The translations under genes were made by a program, and so were the position numbers. A DNA stretch of 15,028 bases, from NCBI GenBank assembly GCA_023433405.1, contig JAEZCT010000011.1, forward strand, positions 1-15,028, read 5' to 3'. Source of the stretch: Bacillota bacterium. Its GTDB lineage: Bacteria; Bacillota; Clostridia; Oscillospirales; Ruminococcaceae. The notes below the pieces were generated by a model. It was given only the letters and a program-made list of their open reading frames with translations, searched no databases and was not told where the DNA came from. How positions within the stretch are numbered: position 1 is the first letter of the stretch; every line of letters starts with the position of its first letter. Below, piece after piece: positions 7,624 to 14,818 of this stretch.

Positions 7624-7647
7624 GTAAAAAGGCTTACTTATAAGCCT
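7624..7647 (-). other. Terminator-like hairpin between the F-subunit gene and ntpA
   Basis: On the minus strand AGGCTTA-TAAG-TAAGCCT forms a perfect 7-bp stem (7630-7647) that runs into TTTTTACACC. It has the form of a weak intrinsic terminator or a processing site. It lies inside the operon, about 50 bases before the ntpA start, where demand rises from one F subunit to three A and three B. Full termination is unlikely because A, B and D depend on read-through unless a promoter lies between; I see no clear one. Confidence 0.5.
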
Positions 7648-7692
7648 AAACTACCGGTATTTCTATAAACCACGCTTTTTTTGTGTGCCGCG

Positions 7693-8016
7693 CTATTTTG
7701 CGCCGCCAAAGATAATATCCGACCCGACGGCCTGCTCTACAAACTTGCGCACGCTTTTAAGACCAACCCCCGTGTTGCCCGATACCCCGGGAATGGGGAT
7801 AACGGCGGGCAGCTTGTTCTTTGCGCACCGTTCAAGCTCTCCGGCAAGGGGCTGGGCCAGCGCCTCGGTAATGTAAATAACCCCGTAGCCGCTTTCGCTA
7901 AGCTTGCGAAAAAGCCGCACCGCCTCCGCGGGGTCGTCCACCGGAAAGGTAGCAAGCCCGAGTGCGGCAAAGCCGTAAATGCTGTCACGGTCGCCCATAA
8001 CGCCTACTCTATACAT
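7693..8016 (-). CDS. ntpG: V-type ATPase subunit F (NtpG in E. hirae naming)
   Basis: This 107-aa protein is the small central-stalk subunit that binds the side of subunit D. It begins MYRVGVMGDRDSIYGFAALGL, the usual Rossmann-like opening of the family, and contains GVIYITEALA and the C-terminal LPAVIPIPG segment. The length is typical. Its ATG overlaps the end of ntpC by 8 bases (ATGTATAG), with GAGGGAG just upstream, so the two are translationally coupled and both are needed once per complex. Confidence 0.96.
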   Translation of the reverse strand: MYRVGVMGDRDSIYGFAALGLATFPVDDPAEAVRLFRKLSESGYGVIYITEALAQPLAGELERCAKNKLPAVIPIPGVSGNTGVGLKSVRKFVEQAVGSDIIFGGAK

Positions 8017-8980
8017 AAAGCTCCCTCAGCCTTTCCCTGACGGATGCCTCCGGCAGTTGGTTTTGCTTTGCGGTTAATATAAGGCGCACCAGGCGCAGCT
8101 CGTTCTCCCGCGCCAAAAGGTAAGCCGCGATAGGCTCAAGGGTAAAGGGATGATACCGCTGGGGCTTTATGAGCGCCATGACGGCGTTGTCGGCATACCG
8201 TTCAAACGCCGAGGAGGAGACGCGCAAGGCCGCGGCGGCCTCGGCATACCGCGTGCCTTCAAGGTAAGCAAGCAGTGCCTCAAAGCCGGAGGCGGCAGCC
8301 TGCGCAAGGCTCGAAATATCCAAGGTGTCACAGGGGGCAAGCGCCTCCCTGATAAACGCAAGGCTTTTGCCGGTGCGCTGGCAGCGCGCCGCAATCTTTA
8401 TATTCGCGGCAGCCACCGTAAGCGCCGCATAATCCCTGATAAGCTGGTAGGGCGACTCCTTGCCGGCGGTAAGGATGGCGGACAGTGCCGCACGGTCTAT
8501 CATCATATCGCACAGCTGGCCGTCGCCGGTGTGGGTAAGCGCAAGCATCGCCGCCTCGGCGGCCTCGCGCATATGGGCGGGCAGGTCACCCCAGCCGCGG
8601 CTTGCCACAGCCCGGCAAATTTCGTCGGGGGGTATGGTGCCGTGGGGAATATACACATCTACCGCGTCAAGGCTTGTGTAGCAAAGCTTTATTGCCGCCT
8701 TGAGGTTGTGGTAGTCGTTGACATAAAGGAACACGTCAAACACCGACAGATCCTCCACAAGCTCTGCAAGAAGCGACCAGGTTTTATCTCGCTCCTCGGC
8801 TAGCAGACGGTCGGCGCTCACGTTTGCGTCGCCGGTGCCCCAGCCTTTTTCCGCAAGCAGGCGCACACAGTCGGCGGCATTTTTCGCCGCAAGCAGGGTA
8901 TCCACCGTCTGCGCGGTTAAAAGCGAGAGCTCCTTCGCGCGCACGCGGGATACCGCGTAGGCGTAACCGTTGTCGGGCAT
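8009..8980 (-). CDS. ntpC: V-type ATPase subunit C (central-stalk socket on the K ring)
   Basis: This 323-aa, mostly helical protein matches the bacterial/archaeal V-ATPase C (eukaryotic d) family, which joins the D-F shaft to the K ring. It opens YAYAVSRVRAKELSLL, the usual start, and keeps DVFLYVNDYHNLKAAIK near residue 90 and the C-terminal ENELRLVRLILTAKQNQLP. Sequence in this family is weakly conserved, and operon position supports the call. AAAGGA lies 9 bases before ATG 8980. An out-of-frame ATG at 8990 sits hard against that site and is unlikely to be used. The leader GCACAGGAAAGGA is the same as that before ntpF. Confidence 0.95.
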   Translation of the reverse strand: MPDNGYAYAVSRVRAKELSLLTAQTVDTLLAAKNAADCVRLLAEKGWGTGDANVSADRLLAEERDKTWSLLAELVEDLSVFDVFLYVNDYHNLKAAIKLCYTSLDAVDVYIPHGTIPPDEICRAVASRGWGDLPAHMREAAEAAMLALTHTGDGQLCDMMIDRAALSAILTAGKESPYQLIRDYAALTVAAANIKIAARCQRTGKSLAFIREALAPCDTLDISSLAQAAASGFEALLAYLEGTRYAEAAAALRVSSSAFERYADNAVMALIKPQRYHPFTLEPIAAYLLARENELRLVRLILTAKQNQLPEASVRERLRELYV

Positions 8981-9001
8981 ACTGTTTCATCCTTTCCTGT
9001 G

Positions 9002-9017
9002 CCTGAAGGCCTTCAGG
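9002..9017. other. Perfect 16-bp palindrome between ntpE and ntpC
   Basis: CCTGAAGGCCTTCAGG reads the same on both strands. As RNA it can form a 6-bp stem with a four-base loop. It lies just upstream of the ntpC ribosome binding site, in the 85-base gap after ntpE. It has no T-run, so it is not a terminator. Confidence 0.5.
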
Positions 9018-9065
9018 GACGCCAAAGAGTCAGGGAGGCGGTAAAAAAGGGTCTACCCCTCTCCG

Positions 9066-9677
9066 TTAAGAGAACAAGGACTCCGACACCTTGTCAAGCA
9101 GCGCTTCCCGCGCGGCGTAGAAAATAGCCTCGAAGGAGCAGTTGATCTCAATGTCGCCGTCCGCCTCGTCGTCACGGTAAACCAGAATAAACCCGCCGTC
9201 GATGGCGCGGGGCTCCTTATTTACCTTTAGCCCGCCGTGGCGCGCCGTGGCAAGCAAGCCCAGCTTAATGCCATAGCCCGTGGGCAGGCGGTTAAGGTCG
9301 GTCTGCGAAAAGCAGATTTCGCCGTTCTGCGGCAGGATGTATTTTTCCAAGAGTCTTTCCACCAGCGCGAAATACTCCTTCTCCGGCAGAGCCAAAAGCT
9401 CCTTTTGCGCGGCGTCAATCACACCGCCGATGAGTGTCTGCTTCTCGGCAAGCAGCGCCCGGCGTCGCGCGAGAGCCGCGGCCGACTGTGCGGAGGAGAG
9501 GATGTCGCCGGCCTTTTGCTGTGCGGCGGCAACCGCGTGGTCACGCGCGCGCTCCGCCTCCAGGCGGGCGGCCTCCACAATCCCCGCCGCCTCGGTATTT
9601 GCCTGCTCGATGGCCCCGGCCGCTGCTACGGCGGCCTGTTCGTCGATATTCTTGAGTATCTTTTCCAGTCCAGTCAT
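9066..9677 (-). CDS. ntpE: V-type ATPase subunit E (peripheral stalk)
   Basis: This 203-aa protein forms a long N-terminal helix rich in Ala, Glu and Arg (about residues 1-100), then a small globular C-terminal domain with the IDGGFILVYRDDEADGDIEINCSF core seen in the family. It pairs with the G-type subunit (ntpF here) to form the two outer stalks that hold the head still. I chose ATG 9677 because GGAGAG lies 7 bases upstream; the in-frame TTG at 9683 is too close to that site. A hairpin at 9694-9727 lies directly before the ribosome binding site. Confidence 0.95.
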   Translation of the reverse strand: MTGLEKILKNIDEQAAVAAAGAIEQANTEAAGIVEAARLEAERARDHAVAAAQQKAGDILSSAQSAAALARRRALLAEKQTLIGGVIDAAQKELLALPEKEYFALVERLLEKYILPQNGEICFSQTDLNRLPTGYGIKLGLLATARHGGLKVNKEPRAIDGGFILVYRDDEADGDIEINCSFEAIFYAAREALLDKVSESLFS

Positions 9678-9693
9678 AGGCAAGCTCTCCTAA

Positions 9694-9727
9694 AGACCGT
9701 TCGGGTTTTTTTACCCCCGCGCGGTCT
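9694..9727 (-). other. Intercistronic hairpin between ntpK and ntpE
   Basis: AGACCG (9694-9699) pairs with CGGTCT (9722-9727), with an inner CGGG/CCCG pairing around an A-rich loop. The stem ends a few bases before the GGAGAG of ntpE and follows the ntpK stop codon at about 70 bases. It could protect the 3' end of ntpK mRNA or limit ntpE translation, in line with about ten K per two E subunits. This is inference. Confidence 0.5.
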
Positions 9728-9794
9728 GGATTTTTGAGTTTTCAGATAGCCACTAGTAAAAATTTCTTATGCCTTTAAACGATGCGACAATGGC

Positions 9795-10277
9795 TTACAG
9801 CGGCAGCGCGCCGATACCGGAAACAGCCAGCAGGGAGATAAGCAGCGCCAAAATCGCGTAGGTTTCAACCATGGCGGCGAAAATCATTGCCTTTCCCATC
9901 TGGTCGGGCTTTTTCGCTACCAGCTGAATGCCCGATACCGCAACGCGACCCTGACGAACCGCCGACCAATAACCCACAAGACCCATGGGCAGGCAGGCTG
10001 CAAAGTATAACAGACCCTTGGCAAGGCTCATATCCGGCGAGCCGCCCAAAACTCCAATCTGCGAAAGGGTGATGAACGCAATCAGAAGTCCGTAAATACC
10101 CTGTGTACCGGGCAGAAGCTGTAGGAGCAGCACCTTGCTAAACTTATTGGGGTCTTCTGTCACAACGCCCGCGGCGGCTTCGCCCGCCATACCGACGCCT
10201 ACCGCCGAGCCTGCACCCGCCATCAGCGAGGCAATCGCCGCGCCCAGCAGTGCAAATACAATACCGAGTTTATCCAT
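9795..10277 (-). CDS. ntpK: V-type ATPase subunit K (Na+-binding rotor ring proteolipid)
   Basis: This 160-aa protein has four membrane helices, a duplicated hairpin of the 16-kDa type, and forms the rotor ring. Compared with my recollection of E. hirae NtpK, it keeps every Na+ ligand: L55, T58 and Q59 (in QLLPGTQGIYG), Q109 (in VRQGRV) and E138 (in AAMVETYAILALL), matching L61, T64, Q65, Q110 and E139. This predicts Na+ rather than H+ transport. Only the second hairpin carries the essential Glu. ATG 10277 has AAGGAGG 9 bases upstream and overlaps the ntpI stop by 8 bases (ATGGATAA). The frame stays open to 10400 but only inside ntpI. Confidence 0.97.
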   Translation of the reverse strand: MDKLGIVFALLGAAIASLMAGAGSAVGVGMAGEAAAGVVTEDPNKFSKVLLLQLLPGTQGIYGLLIAFITLSQIGVLGGSPDMSLAKGLLYFAACLPMGLVGYWSAVRQGRVAVSGIQLVAKKPDQMGKAMIFAAMVETYAILALLISLLAVSGIGALPL

Positions 10278-12297
10278 TGTTAAGTTCCTCCTTGAATTTG
10301 AAGTACTTTGTATTGATGGCAAACGGGGTAAACTTACGCCCGCCGCCCTCATAGAATTTGCCAAAATATTCGACAAATTGCAACCGGTTGGTGTGTACAT
10401 ACGCGCCCAACAGCTCTATGCCAAAGTTAATGGCCTGTCCCGCCAAAAATACGATGACAAACAGGATTACGCCCGACACCGAGTTTCCGCCCATCGCGCC
10501 CATTTGGTTAACCACCGAGGCGATTACGCCGGTGGCAAGGCCCAGGGCAAGCAGACGGGAGTAGGATAGGATATCGCTGAGGTAGCCGGTGACGTTATAC
10601 AGGGCATACAGCCCCTTAAGCAGCCGCTTGACCGGGCTTTTGGATTCCCGCCCGCCCGTGAGGATAATGCCCACCGCGCCAACGCCCGCAAGCGCCATGC
10701 CAACATTTCCCGCAAGCGGCGGCAGAAGAAAGGTGAGCTTTGCAATATCCACAAACAGCTGGGTGGATAACAGCACCACAATGAGTCCGCCCACCAGGAG
10801 GTACCAGAACACCACGTCATACAGCGCGTCCTTATACTTGCCGACCCGGCACAGGGCATACAGCTTAACCCCAAGACCGAAGAACAGGTGAGCAACACCA
10901 ATGGCAAGGGAAAACATCAGCATACGCATGGGGTCCTCGATGGGGGAGAACCACAGCGGAGGAATGCCCACCTCCTTGCCGAAGAAGGTCTTGGATACGA
11001 TGTTAACCACATCGCCAAAGTAGCTTGAGAACACAATACCCCAAAGGGTGGTGGAGATGCCGCAGTACATAAACATTTGCAGGCTGCGCTTCATGCCCTG
11101 TTCCATCTTCTTAAACTTAAGCAAAAGCCCGCCGCAGGCAAGCGTCAATAAAAGACCATAGCCCGCATCTGACAGCATAAGCCCGAACAGAAAGTAATAA
11201 AAGAACGACATCAGGCTGGTGGGGTCAAGCTCACCCCTGCCGGGCAGGCTGAAGGATTCCAGCACCCCCTCCACCGGCGCGGCGAAGCTGTTGTTTTTTA
11301 GCAGTACGGGCACATCCTCCTTTGGGTCCGGCTCGGTAAACTCAATGGCTACCGCCCCAAATAGATGCTCCAGCCGCTCTTGCAGGAGAGGCTCGGCGGG
11401 GGCGGGGATATAGCCGGTAAGCACAAAGGCATGTCTTGTTTGCAGCAAACCGTCCAGCGCCGCGTATTTTTCCGTGCGCAGGGTAAAAAAGTCAATCATA
11501 AAGCGCAGGGCACGGCGCACACCGGCGTAGGTTTTAATCTCGTTTTCGGCCATGGCAATCGCCTCGGTGTTATCCCGCACCTGCTTTTTTAAGGCGTCGG
11601 ACTCCATGGCGGGTGCAAGGCGGGGCGGGGAAGCGGGGCGGGCAAACCCTAAGGAGCGCATGGCCTCCTCCAAAGCGGCGGCATCCGCCCGCAGGCAGGT
11701 TGCCATTACGCAGGTTTGCTCCTTTGAGCTGCTCACAAGGTCAAGCTGCACCGGTCCCATCGCAGGCGCCGCCGCCGCAAGGGATAATAAAATCCCCTCC
11801 GTCGCAAGCTCACCCGCCGCCGCGCCGATTATGGTAAAGGTGGTGCGGCTGCCCTGATAGCGCAGGGACACCGGCAGCGCAAGCCACGGGGTAAGGGCCT
11901 CAATCTGGCTTTCCAGCTTAATGGTTTCGGCCTTTTTCTCGGCAATCTCTTTAGAGAGCGTCACCAGGCGGTATGCCACCCGCATAACCTCACTGTTTTC
12001 CTCACCGAACACATCGTAATCCGCAAGACTAAGCTCCTGGCGCCCCTCCAAAGAGGCGAAGGGGGATGCCTTTTCGGGGGCGTAGGCATCCAGTACCTCC
12101 AGCGCCAAAGCAGAAAGCTGCACGTTTTTATCAAACACCGCCCTGGACGCGGAGGTGTCGGATTTTGTAAACAGCTCGTCGGGCGCCTTGGTATCCTGAA
12201 TCTCCACAACCCCAAGCCGCTGAATGGTCTCCAGCACCGCCTTGCGGTCCTTGTTTAGCGCACATATGCTCACGCGGTGCATTGGCACAACCGCCAT
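10270..12297 (-). CDS. ntpI: V-type ATPase subunit I (membrane stator, a-subunit)
   Basis: This 675-aa protein has a cytoplasmic N-terminal half with coiled-coil stretches (about residues 1-340), which binds the peripheral stalks, and a C-terminal half with about seven or eight membrane helices. R581 in LSYSRLLALGL and R638 in VHTNRLQFVEYF match the two arginines of the ion path (R735 and R799 of yeast Vph1). It works against the K ring to let Na+ through. AAGGAGGT lies 8 bases before ATG 12297. A 234-base gap separates it from ntpF, while its stop codon overlaps the ntpK start. Confidence 0.97.
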   Translation of the reverse strand: MAVVPMHRVSICALNKDRKAVLETIQRLGVVEIQDTKAPDELFTKSDTSASRAVFDKNVQLSALALEVLDAYAPEKASPFASLEGRQELSLADYDVFGEENSEVMRVAYRLVTLSKEIAEKKAETIKLESQIEALTPWLALPVSLRYQGSRTTFTIIGAAAGELATEGILLSLAAAAPAMGPVQLDLVSSSKEQTCVMATCLRADAAALEEAMRSLGFARPASPPRLAPAMESDALKKQVRDNTEAIAMAENEIKTYAGVRRALRFMIDFFTLRTEKYAALDGLLQTRHAFVLTGYIPAPAEPLLQERLEHLFGAVAIEFTEPDPKEDVPVLLKNNSFAAPVEGVLESFSLPGRGELDPTSLMSFFYYFLFGLMLSDAGYGLLLTLACGGLLLKFKKMEQGMKRSLQMFMYCGISTTLWGIVFSSYFGDVVNIVSKTFFGKEVGIPPLWFSPIEDPMRMLMFSLAIGVAHLFFGLGVKLYALCRVGKYKDALYDVVFWYLLVGGLIVVLLSTQLFVDIAKLTFLLPPLAGNVGMALAGVGAVGIILTGGRESKSPVKRLLKGLYALYNVTGYLSDILSYSRLLALGLATGVIASVVNQMGAMGGNSVSGVILFVIVFLAGQAINFGIELLGAYVHTNRLQFVEYFGKFYEGGGRKFTPFAINTKYFKFKEELNNG

Positions 12298-12532
12298 AGG
12301 CGCAGACCTCCTTTTTCACGGTTTAAATAAGCAGCGCTTCGCTTTTTAAGGGTAAAAAGCAAAATCCAAGCTTACAAATTAACCGAAAGTTACATTCAAT
12401 ACTGTCACGCGATAAAAGTGAAAAATGAGAAGGGTGAATCAATGCAGCTTCAAACGTCATGACCTTATGGGCATTTTCACAACCATTCCCGCGTTATTCC
12501 ACTTTAAACAAAGACCGGTACCCTGCTATTTA
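12298..12532 (-). other. Gap between ntpF and ntpI with one stem-loop
   Basis: This is the longest gap in the operon and holds no gene I can support. On the minus strand, close to ntpI, GCTTTTTA-CCCT-TAAAAAGC (12341-12360) forms an 8-bp stem. No convincing promoter is seen; the best match (TTGAAT, 17 bases, TGTAAG) is weak. It may only be an mRNA leader for ntpI. Confidence 0.4.
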
Positions 12533-12853
12533 TCAAACAAGCTCGGCAAGTATCAGCTTGACGGTCTTGTCCCGGTTTGCCGCCGCGGTTTTGCGCAGCG
12601 CCTGCACATCCCCCTCGGCGTCGGCAACCGCTTGCTTTAGCAGCGCGTCACTTTTCTGCCGCGCCTCGGTCTCCAGCCGCTCGGATTCCCTGCGGGCCTC
12701 GGCCTCCAGCGCCGTTAAAAGCTCCTGCGCCTTCGCGCGCGCCTGGCGAAGAATGCGCTCACGCTCGGCTGCGGCGTTCTGCTCTGCCAAAAGCGCCGCG
12801 GCTTCCGCTTCTCGTATTGCGGTAATCGTGTCCTGCTCCATTATTGTGCCCAT
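12533..12853 (-). CDS. ntpF: V-type ATPase G-type peripheral-stalk subunit (NtpF-like)
   Basis: This 106-aa protein is almost one continuous charged helix (repeated AEAAALLAEQ and EARRESERLETEARQK patterns). Small G/NtpF-type subunits (subunit H in archaea) have this form; they wrap around subunit E to form the outer stalks. Sequence in this family is too variable to be diagnostic, so the call leans on its place as first gene of the operon, as in E. hirae ntpFIKECGABD. ATG 12853 has AGGA five bases upstream (in AGGAAAGGA); ATG 12841, four codons in, is a possible alternative. The frame stays open to 12931, but that stretch lies in a family B repeat and is unlikely to be translated. Confidence 0.88.
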   Translation of the reverse strand: MGTIMEQDTITAIREAEAAALLAEQNAAAERERILRQARAKAQELLTALEAEARRESERLETEARQKSDALLKQAVADAEGDVQALRKTAAANRDKTVKLILAELV

Positions 12854-12873
12854 TCCTTTCCTGTGCAAAGTGG

Positions 12874-12991
12874 TAATGCTAATCTCCTCAAAAAGGGTAG
12901 TATTTGAGATAATAATCCGTTGAAAGCCCATAAGCTAAAGCTTTTCACTTCATTTTATACATTATACTCTTTTAATTCGGATAATTAGTAT
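12874..12991 (-). repeat. Repeat family B, copy B4, in the 5' leader of the ATPase operon
   Basis: The reverse complement of this stretch follows B2 (3528-3640) along its whole length. Shared blocks include CTAAAGCTTTTCACTT, TATACTCTTTTAA, CTCAAAAAG and the end ATTAGTATA. It lies between the promoter (13042-13070) and the ntpF start, so it should be transcribed as leader RNA. On the minus strand it carries AGAGTATAATG, which could serve as a second -10 element, though I see no good -35. Confidence 0.75.
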
Positions 12992-13041
12992 AAAAAAGAA
13001 AGAAGTCGTACTCATCGTTTTTTGTACACAAGCTCTAGTCT

Positions 13042-13070
13042 ATTTTACAATAAACCGGTGTAGTTATCAA
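13042..13070 (-). promoter_or_regulatory. Probable sigma-A promoter of the V-ATPase operon
   Basis: On the minus strand TTGATA (13065-13070) and TAAAAT (13042-13047) are spaced by exactly 17 bases, each differing from consensus at one or two positions. Transcription would start near 13035 and give a leader of about 180 bases that includes repeat copy B4. The AT-rich sequence from 13080 to 13330 holds no gene I can support. Confidence 0.65.
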
Positions 13071-13330
13071 TCTTAAAAACATGCAAATTATTGCGTTTTC
13101 TCTTCTTATGTTGCTAATTTTTCATGATATTTACCCAAAATTAACACAAGCTGCGCGATGCCCTATGTGCAAACTAAAAATTGCGCAATAAAACGGCACA
13201 GGAAAGCTTTTCTTTATGGCTATGCTGTGATTTTAAAGCCACACATACTAGCAAAGAGATACGCCGCGCAGCGTCGGGCTATTTTTTCAGGCAAAACAAT
13301 GCATCTACAGCAAAAAACTGCGAATGCGCT

Positions 13331-13412
13331 AGTAAGCCGCCTGTCGGCGCGGGTGCCGACGTTCCGACAACTTGATGATGATTACCTAAAAGCCGACCAA
13401 TTCACGAAGGTT
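13331..13412 (+). repeat. Repeat family A, copy A3 (fragment)
   Basis: Positions 13331-13412 match 3078-3159 with about six differences. The copy starts inside the 3' arm of the CTTACTTTTCT hairpin and keeps the GTCGGC/GCCGAC stem (13343-13360) with one changed loop base. It ends where family B copy B3 begins, so B3 may have inserted into it or the two may have moved together. Confidence 0.75.
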
Positions 13413-13519
13413 ATAATACTATTCTTCGATAAAAGTGTTGATAAAAATCCGCGTGAAAACCCATAAATTAAAGCTTTTCACTTGATTTTTATACTCTTTT
13501 AAATCGGATATTAGTATAA
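13411..13519 (-). repeat. Repeat family B, copy B3, just past the degV terminator
   Basis: The reverse complement matches B2 closely. The inner block from AAAAATCCGCGTGAAAA through GATTTTTATACTCTTTTAAATCGGATATTAGTATA is identical to B2 over about 75 bases, which suggests recent spread. The outer right arm (ATAATACTATTCTTCGATAAAAGTGTTGAT) is instead closer to B1. Confidence 0.75.
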
Positions 13520-13529
13520 AAAATAGCGC

Positions 13530-13569
13530 AAAAAGCGGCGCACCCGATTTTGTGTCGGATGTACCGCTT
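13530..13569 (-). terminator. Rho-independent terminator of degV
   Basis: On the minus strand AAGCGG pairs with CCGCTT (13533-13538 with 13564-13569). The stem continues through an imperfect middle to CCGA/TCGG and is followed by TTTTT. It lies about 15 bases past the degV stop codon. Confidence 0.88.
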
Positions 13570-13583
13570 CATTGAGGTATTGT

Positions 13584-14459
13584 TTACTTTTCGGTACCGA
13601 AAAAGAACAAGGCAATGGTGCCGGGACCGGAATGGCTGCCAACCACCGGCCCAATATTCGATAGAACAACACCCGCGATGTCGGGAAAGCGCTCCTTGAC
13701 CATCGACGCGGTCAGCTCGGCATCCTCAATACAATCGCCGTGTCCGATTAGAATAAGCTGACCCGCGGGCTTATCACAGGTTTTCGCCATATGCTCCACC
13801 AGCGCCTCGAGAGATTTGCGGCGGCCGCGCACCTTCTCCATAGGAATCAGGCGCCCTTCGTTATCCACATGCAGCACAGGCTTTACACCCAGTGCGGTGC
13901 CAATCATCGCGCTCATCGCGCCCACGCGCCCGCCCCGGTGCAGGTGGTTCAAATCATCCACCGTAAACCAGTGGCATAGGTGGTCGCGGTTGGCTAACGT
14001 CCAGTCGCGCAGCGTCTCAAGCTCCATCCCCTCCGCTTTTTTGACGGCGGCGGTGTAAACTAACAGGCCCTCACCCGCACTAGCGGCACGGGAATCCACC
14101 GTGAAAATCCGGCGGTCGGGGTATTTTGCCATAAACTCCTCACTTGCAAGCACCGAGGCCTGATAGGTGCCGCTAAGCGCGGAGGATAAGGAGATATACA
14201 GGATGTCCTTACCCGCCGAAAGTACCGGCTCAAAGTATTCGGAATATGTGGTGAAGTTGATCTGCGTAGTCTTAGAAAGGTTGCCCGCGCGAAGCTGCTC
14301 GTAAAACTCGTGAAAACCGAAGTTGCGCCCATCCGCAAAATGCAGGTAGGCCTTGCCCCCAAGCTCAAACTCCATCGGGATTACGTTGATGTGGTAACGC
14401 TCAATCAGCTCCATGGAAAGGTCGCAGGTGGAATCGGTAAAGATTTCATAATCTCTCAT
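13584..14459 (-). CDS. DegV family fatty-acid-binding protein
   Basis: This 291-aa protein belongs to the DegV family. In Gram-positive bacteria, members (FakB) hold a fatty acid for phosphorylation by the kinase FakA. It shows the IFTDSTCDLSMELIERYHINVIPM opening, KTTQINFTTYSEYF with the fatty-acid-contacting Thr region near residue 62-66, ISLSSALSGTYQAS with the conserved Ser near residue 90, and HRGGRVGAMSAMIGTALGVKPVL near residue 175. I chose ATG 14459, which gives the family N-terminus and has AAAGGA 12 bases upstream; a TTG at 14480 is also in frame. No fakA is nearby, so the partner must be elsewhere. It is a single-gene unit with its own promoter and terminator. Confidence 0.95.
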   Translation of the reverse strand: MRDYEIFTDSTCDLSMELIERYHINVIPMEFELGGKAYLHFADGRNFGFHEFYEQLRAGNLSKTTQINFTTYSEYFEPVLSAGKDILYISLSSALSGTYQASVLASEEFMAKYPDRRIFTVDSRAASAGEGLLVYTAAVKKAEGMELETLRDWTLANRDHLCHWFTVDDLNHLHRGGRVGAMSAMIGTALGVKPVLHVDNEGRLIPMEKVRGRRKSLEALVEHMAKTCDKPAGQLILIGHGDCIEDAELTASMVKERFPDIAGVVLSNIGPVVGSHSGPGTIALFFFGTEK

Positions 14460-14624
14460 GGCTATGCTCAATCCTTTCAAGTTCTAATCCCGTTAAAAAG
14501 AACCTCAGGCGCAAAACAATCTCCGTGTGGAGTGTCGGCGCTAACTTACCTTGCGTGAGGCCTTATCACGTTGCCGGAACAATTTCGATACGAGATTAAG
14601 TATAACGGCACTTAACATATGCTC

Positions 14625-14654
14625 ATTATATACTGAAACGGGAAGTCAATGCAA
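14625..14654 (-). promoter_or_regulatory. Probable promoter of degV
   Basis: On the minus strand a perfect TATAAT (14625-14630) is preceded 18 bases upstream by TTGCAT (14649-14654), a weak -35. A better-looking TTGACT lies only 13 bases upstream of the -10. The leader to the degV ATG is about 160 bases. Between this promoter and the terminator at 14819-14848 nothing else is seen. Confidence 0.5.
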
Positions 14655-14818
14655 GTTATGGGGGAGATTTTTCCGGACTTTGTTCGACACGCCGCATATT
14701 TTTCTCCGGCGATCCCTGCGTTTTACGCGAAAGGTGGGGTCCGCCTTACCTTTTCGCCTTTGCGTTGGAATTTGCTTTTTCTGTAACGGCCAGGCGTAAG
14801 CCGGACGGGAGAGGACGC

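Noticed and set aside
8784..8990. Out-of-frame ATG at 8990 just before ntpC
   Set aside because: It abuts the ribosome binding site with no spacing, and the frame it opens is an arginine-rich shadow of ntpC.
10278..10400. Upstream extension of ntpK
   Set aside because: It overlaps ntpI in another frame and does not match the short N-terminus of K subunits; ATG 10277 has a strong AAGGAGG site.
12298..12532. Possible internal promoter before ntpI
   Set aside because: The best -35/-10 candidates match consensus poorly, and no better pair was found on the minus strand.
12854..12931. N-terminal extension of ntpF into the family B repeat
   Set aside because: The extra codons lie in repeat and leader sequence; AGGAAAGGA fits ATG 12853. 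The overlap of an open frame with the repeat appears accidental.
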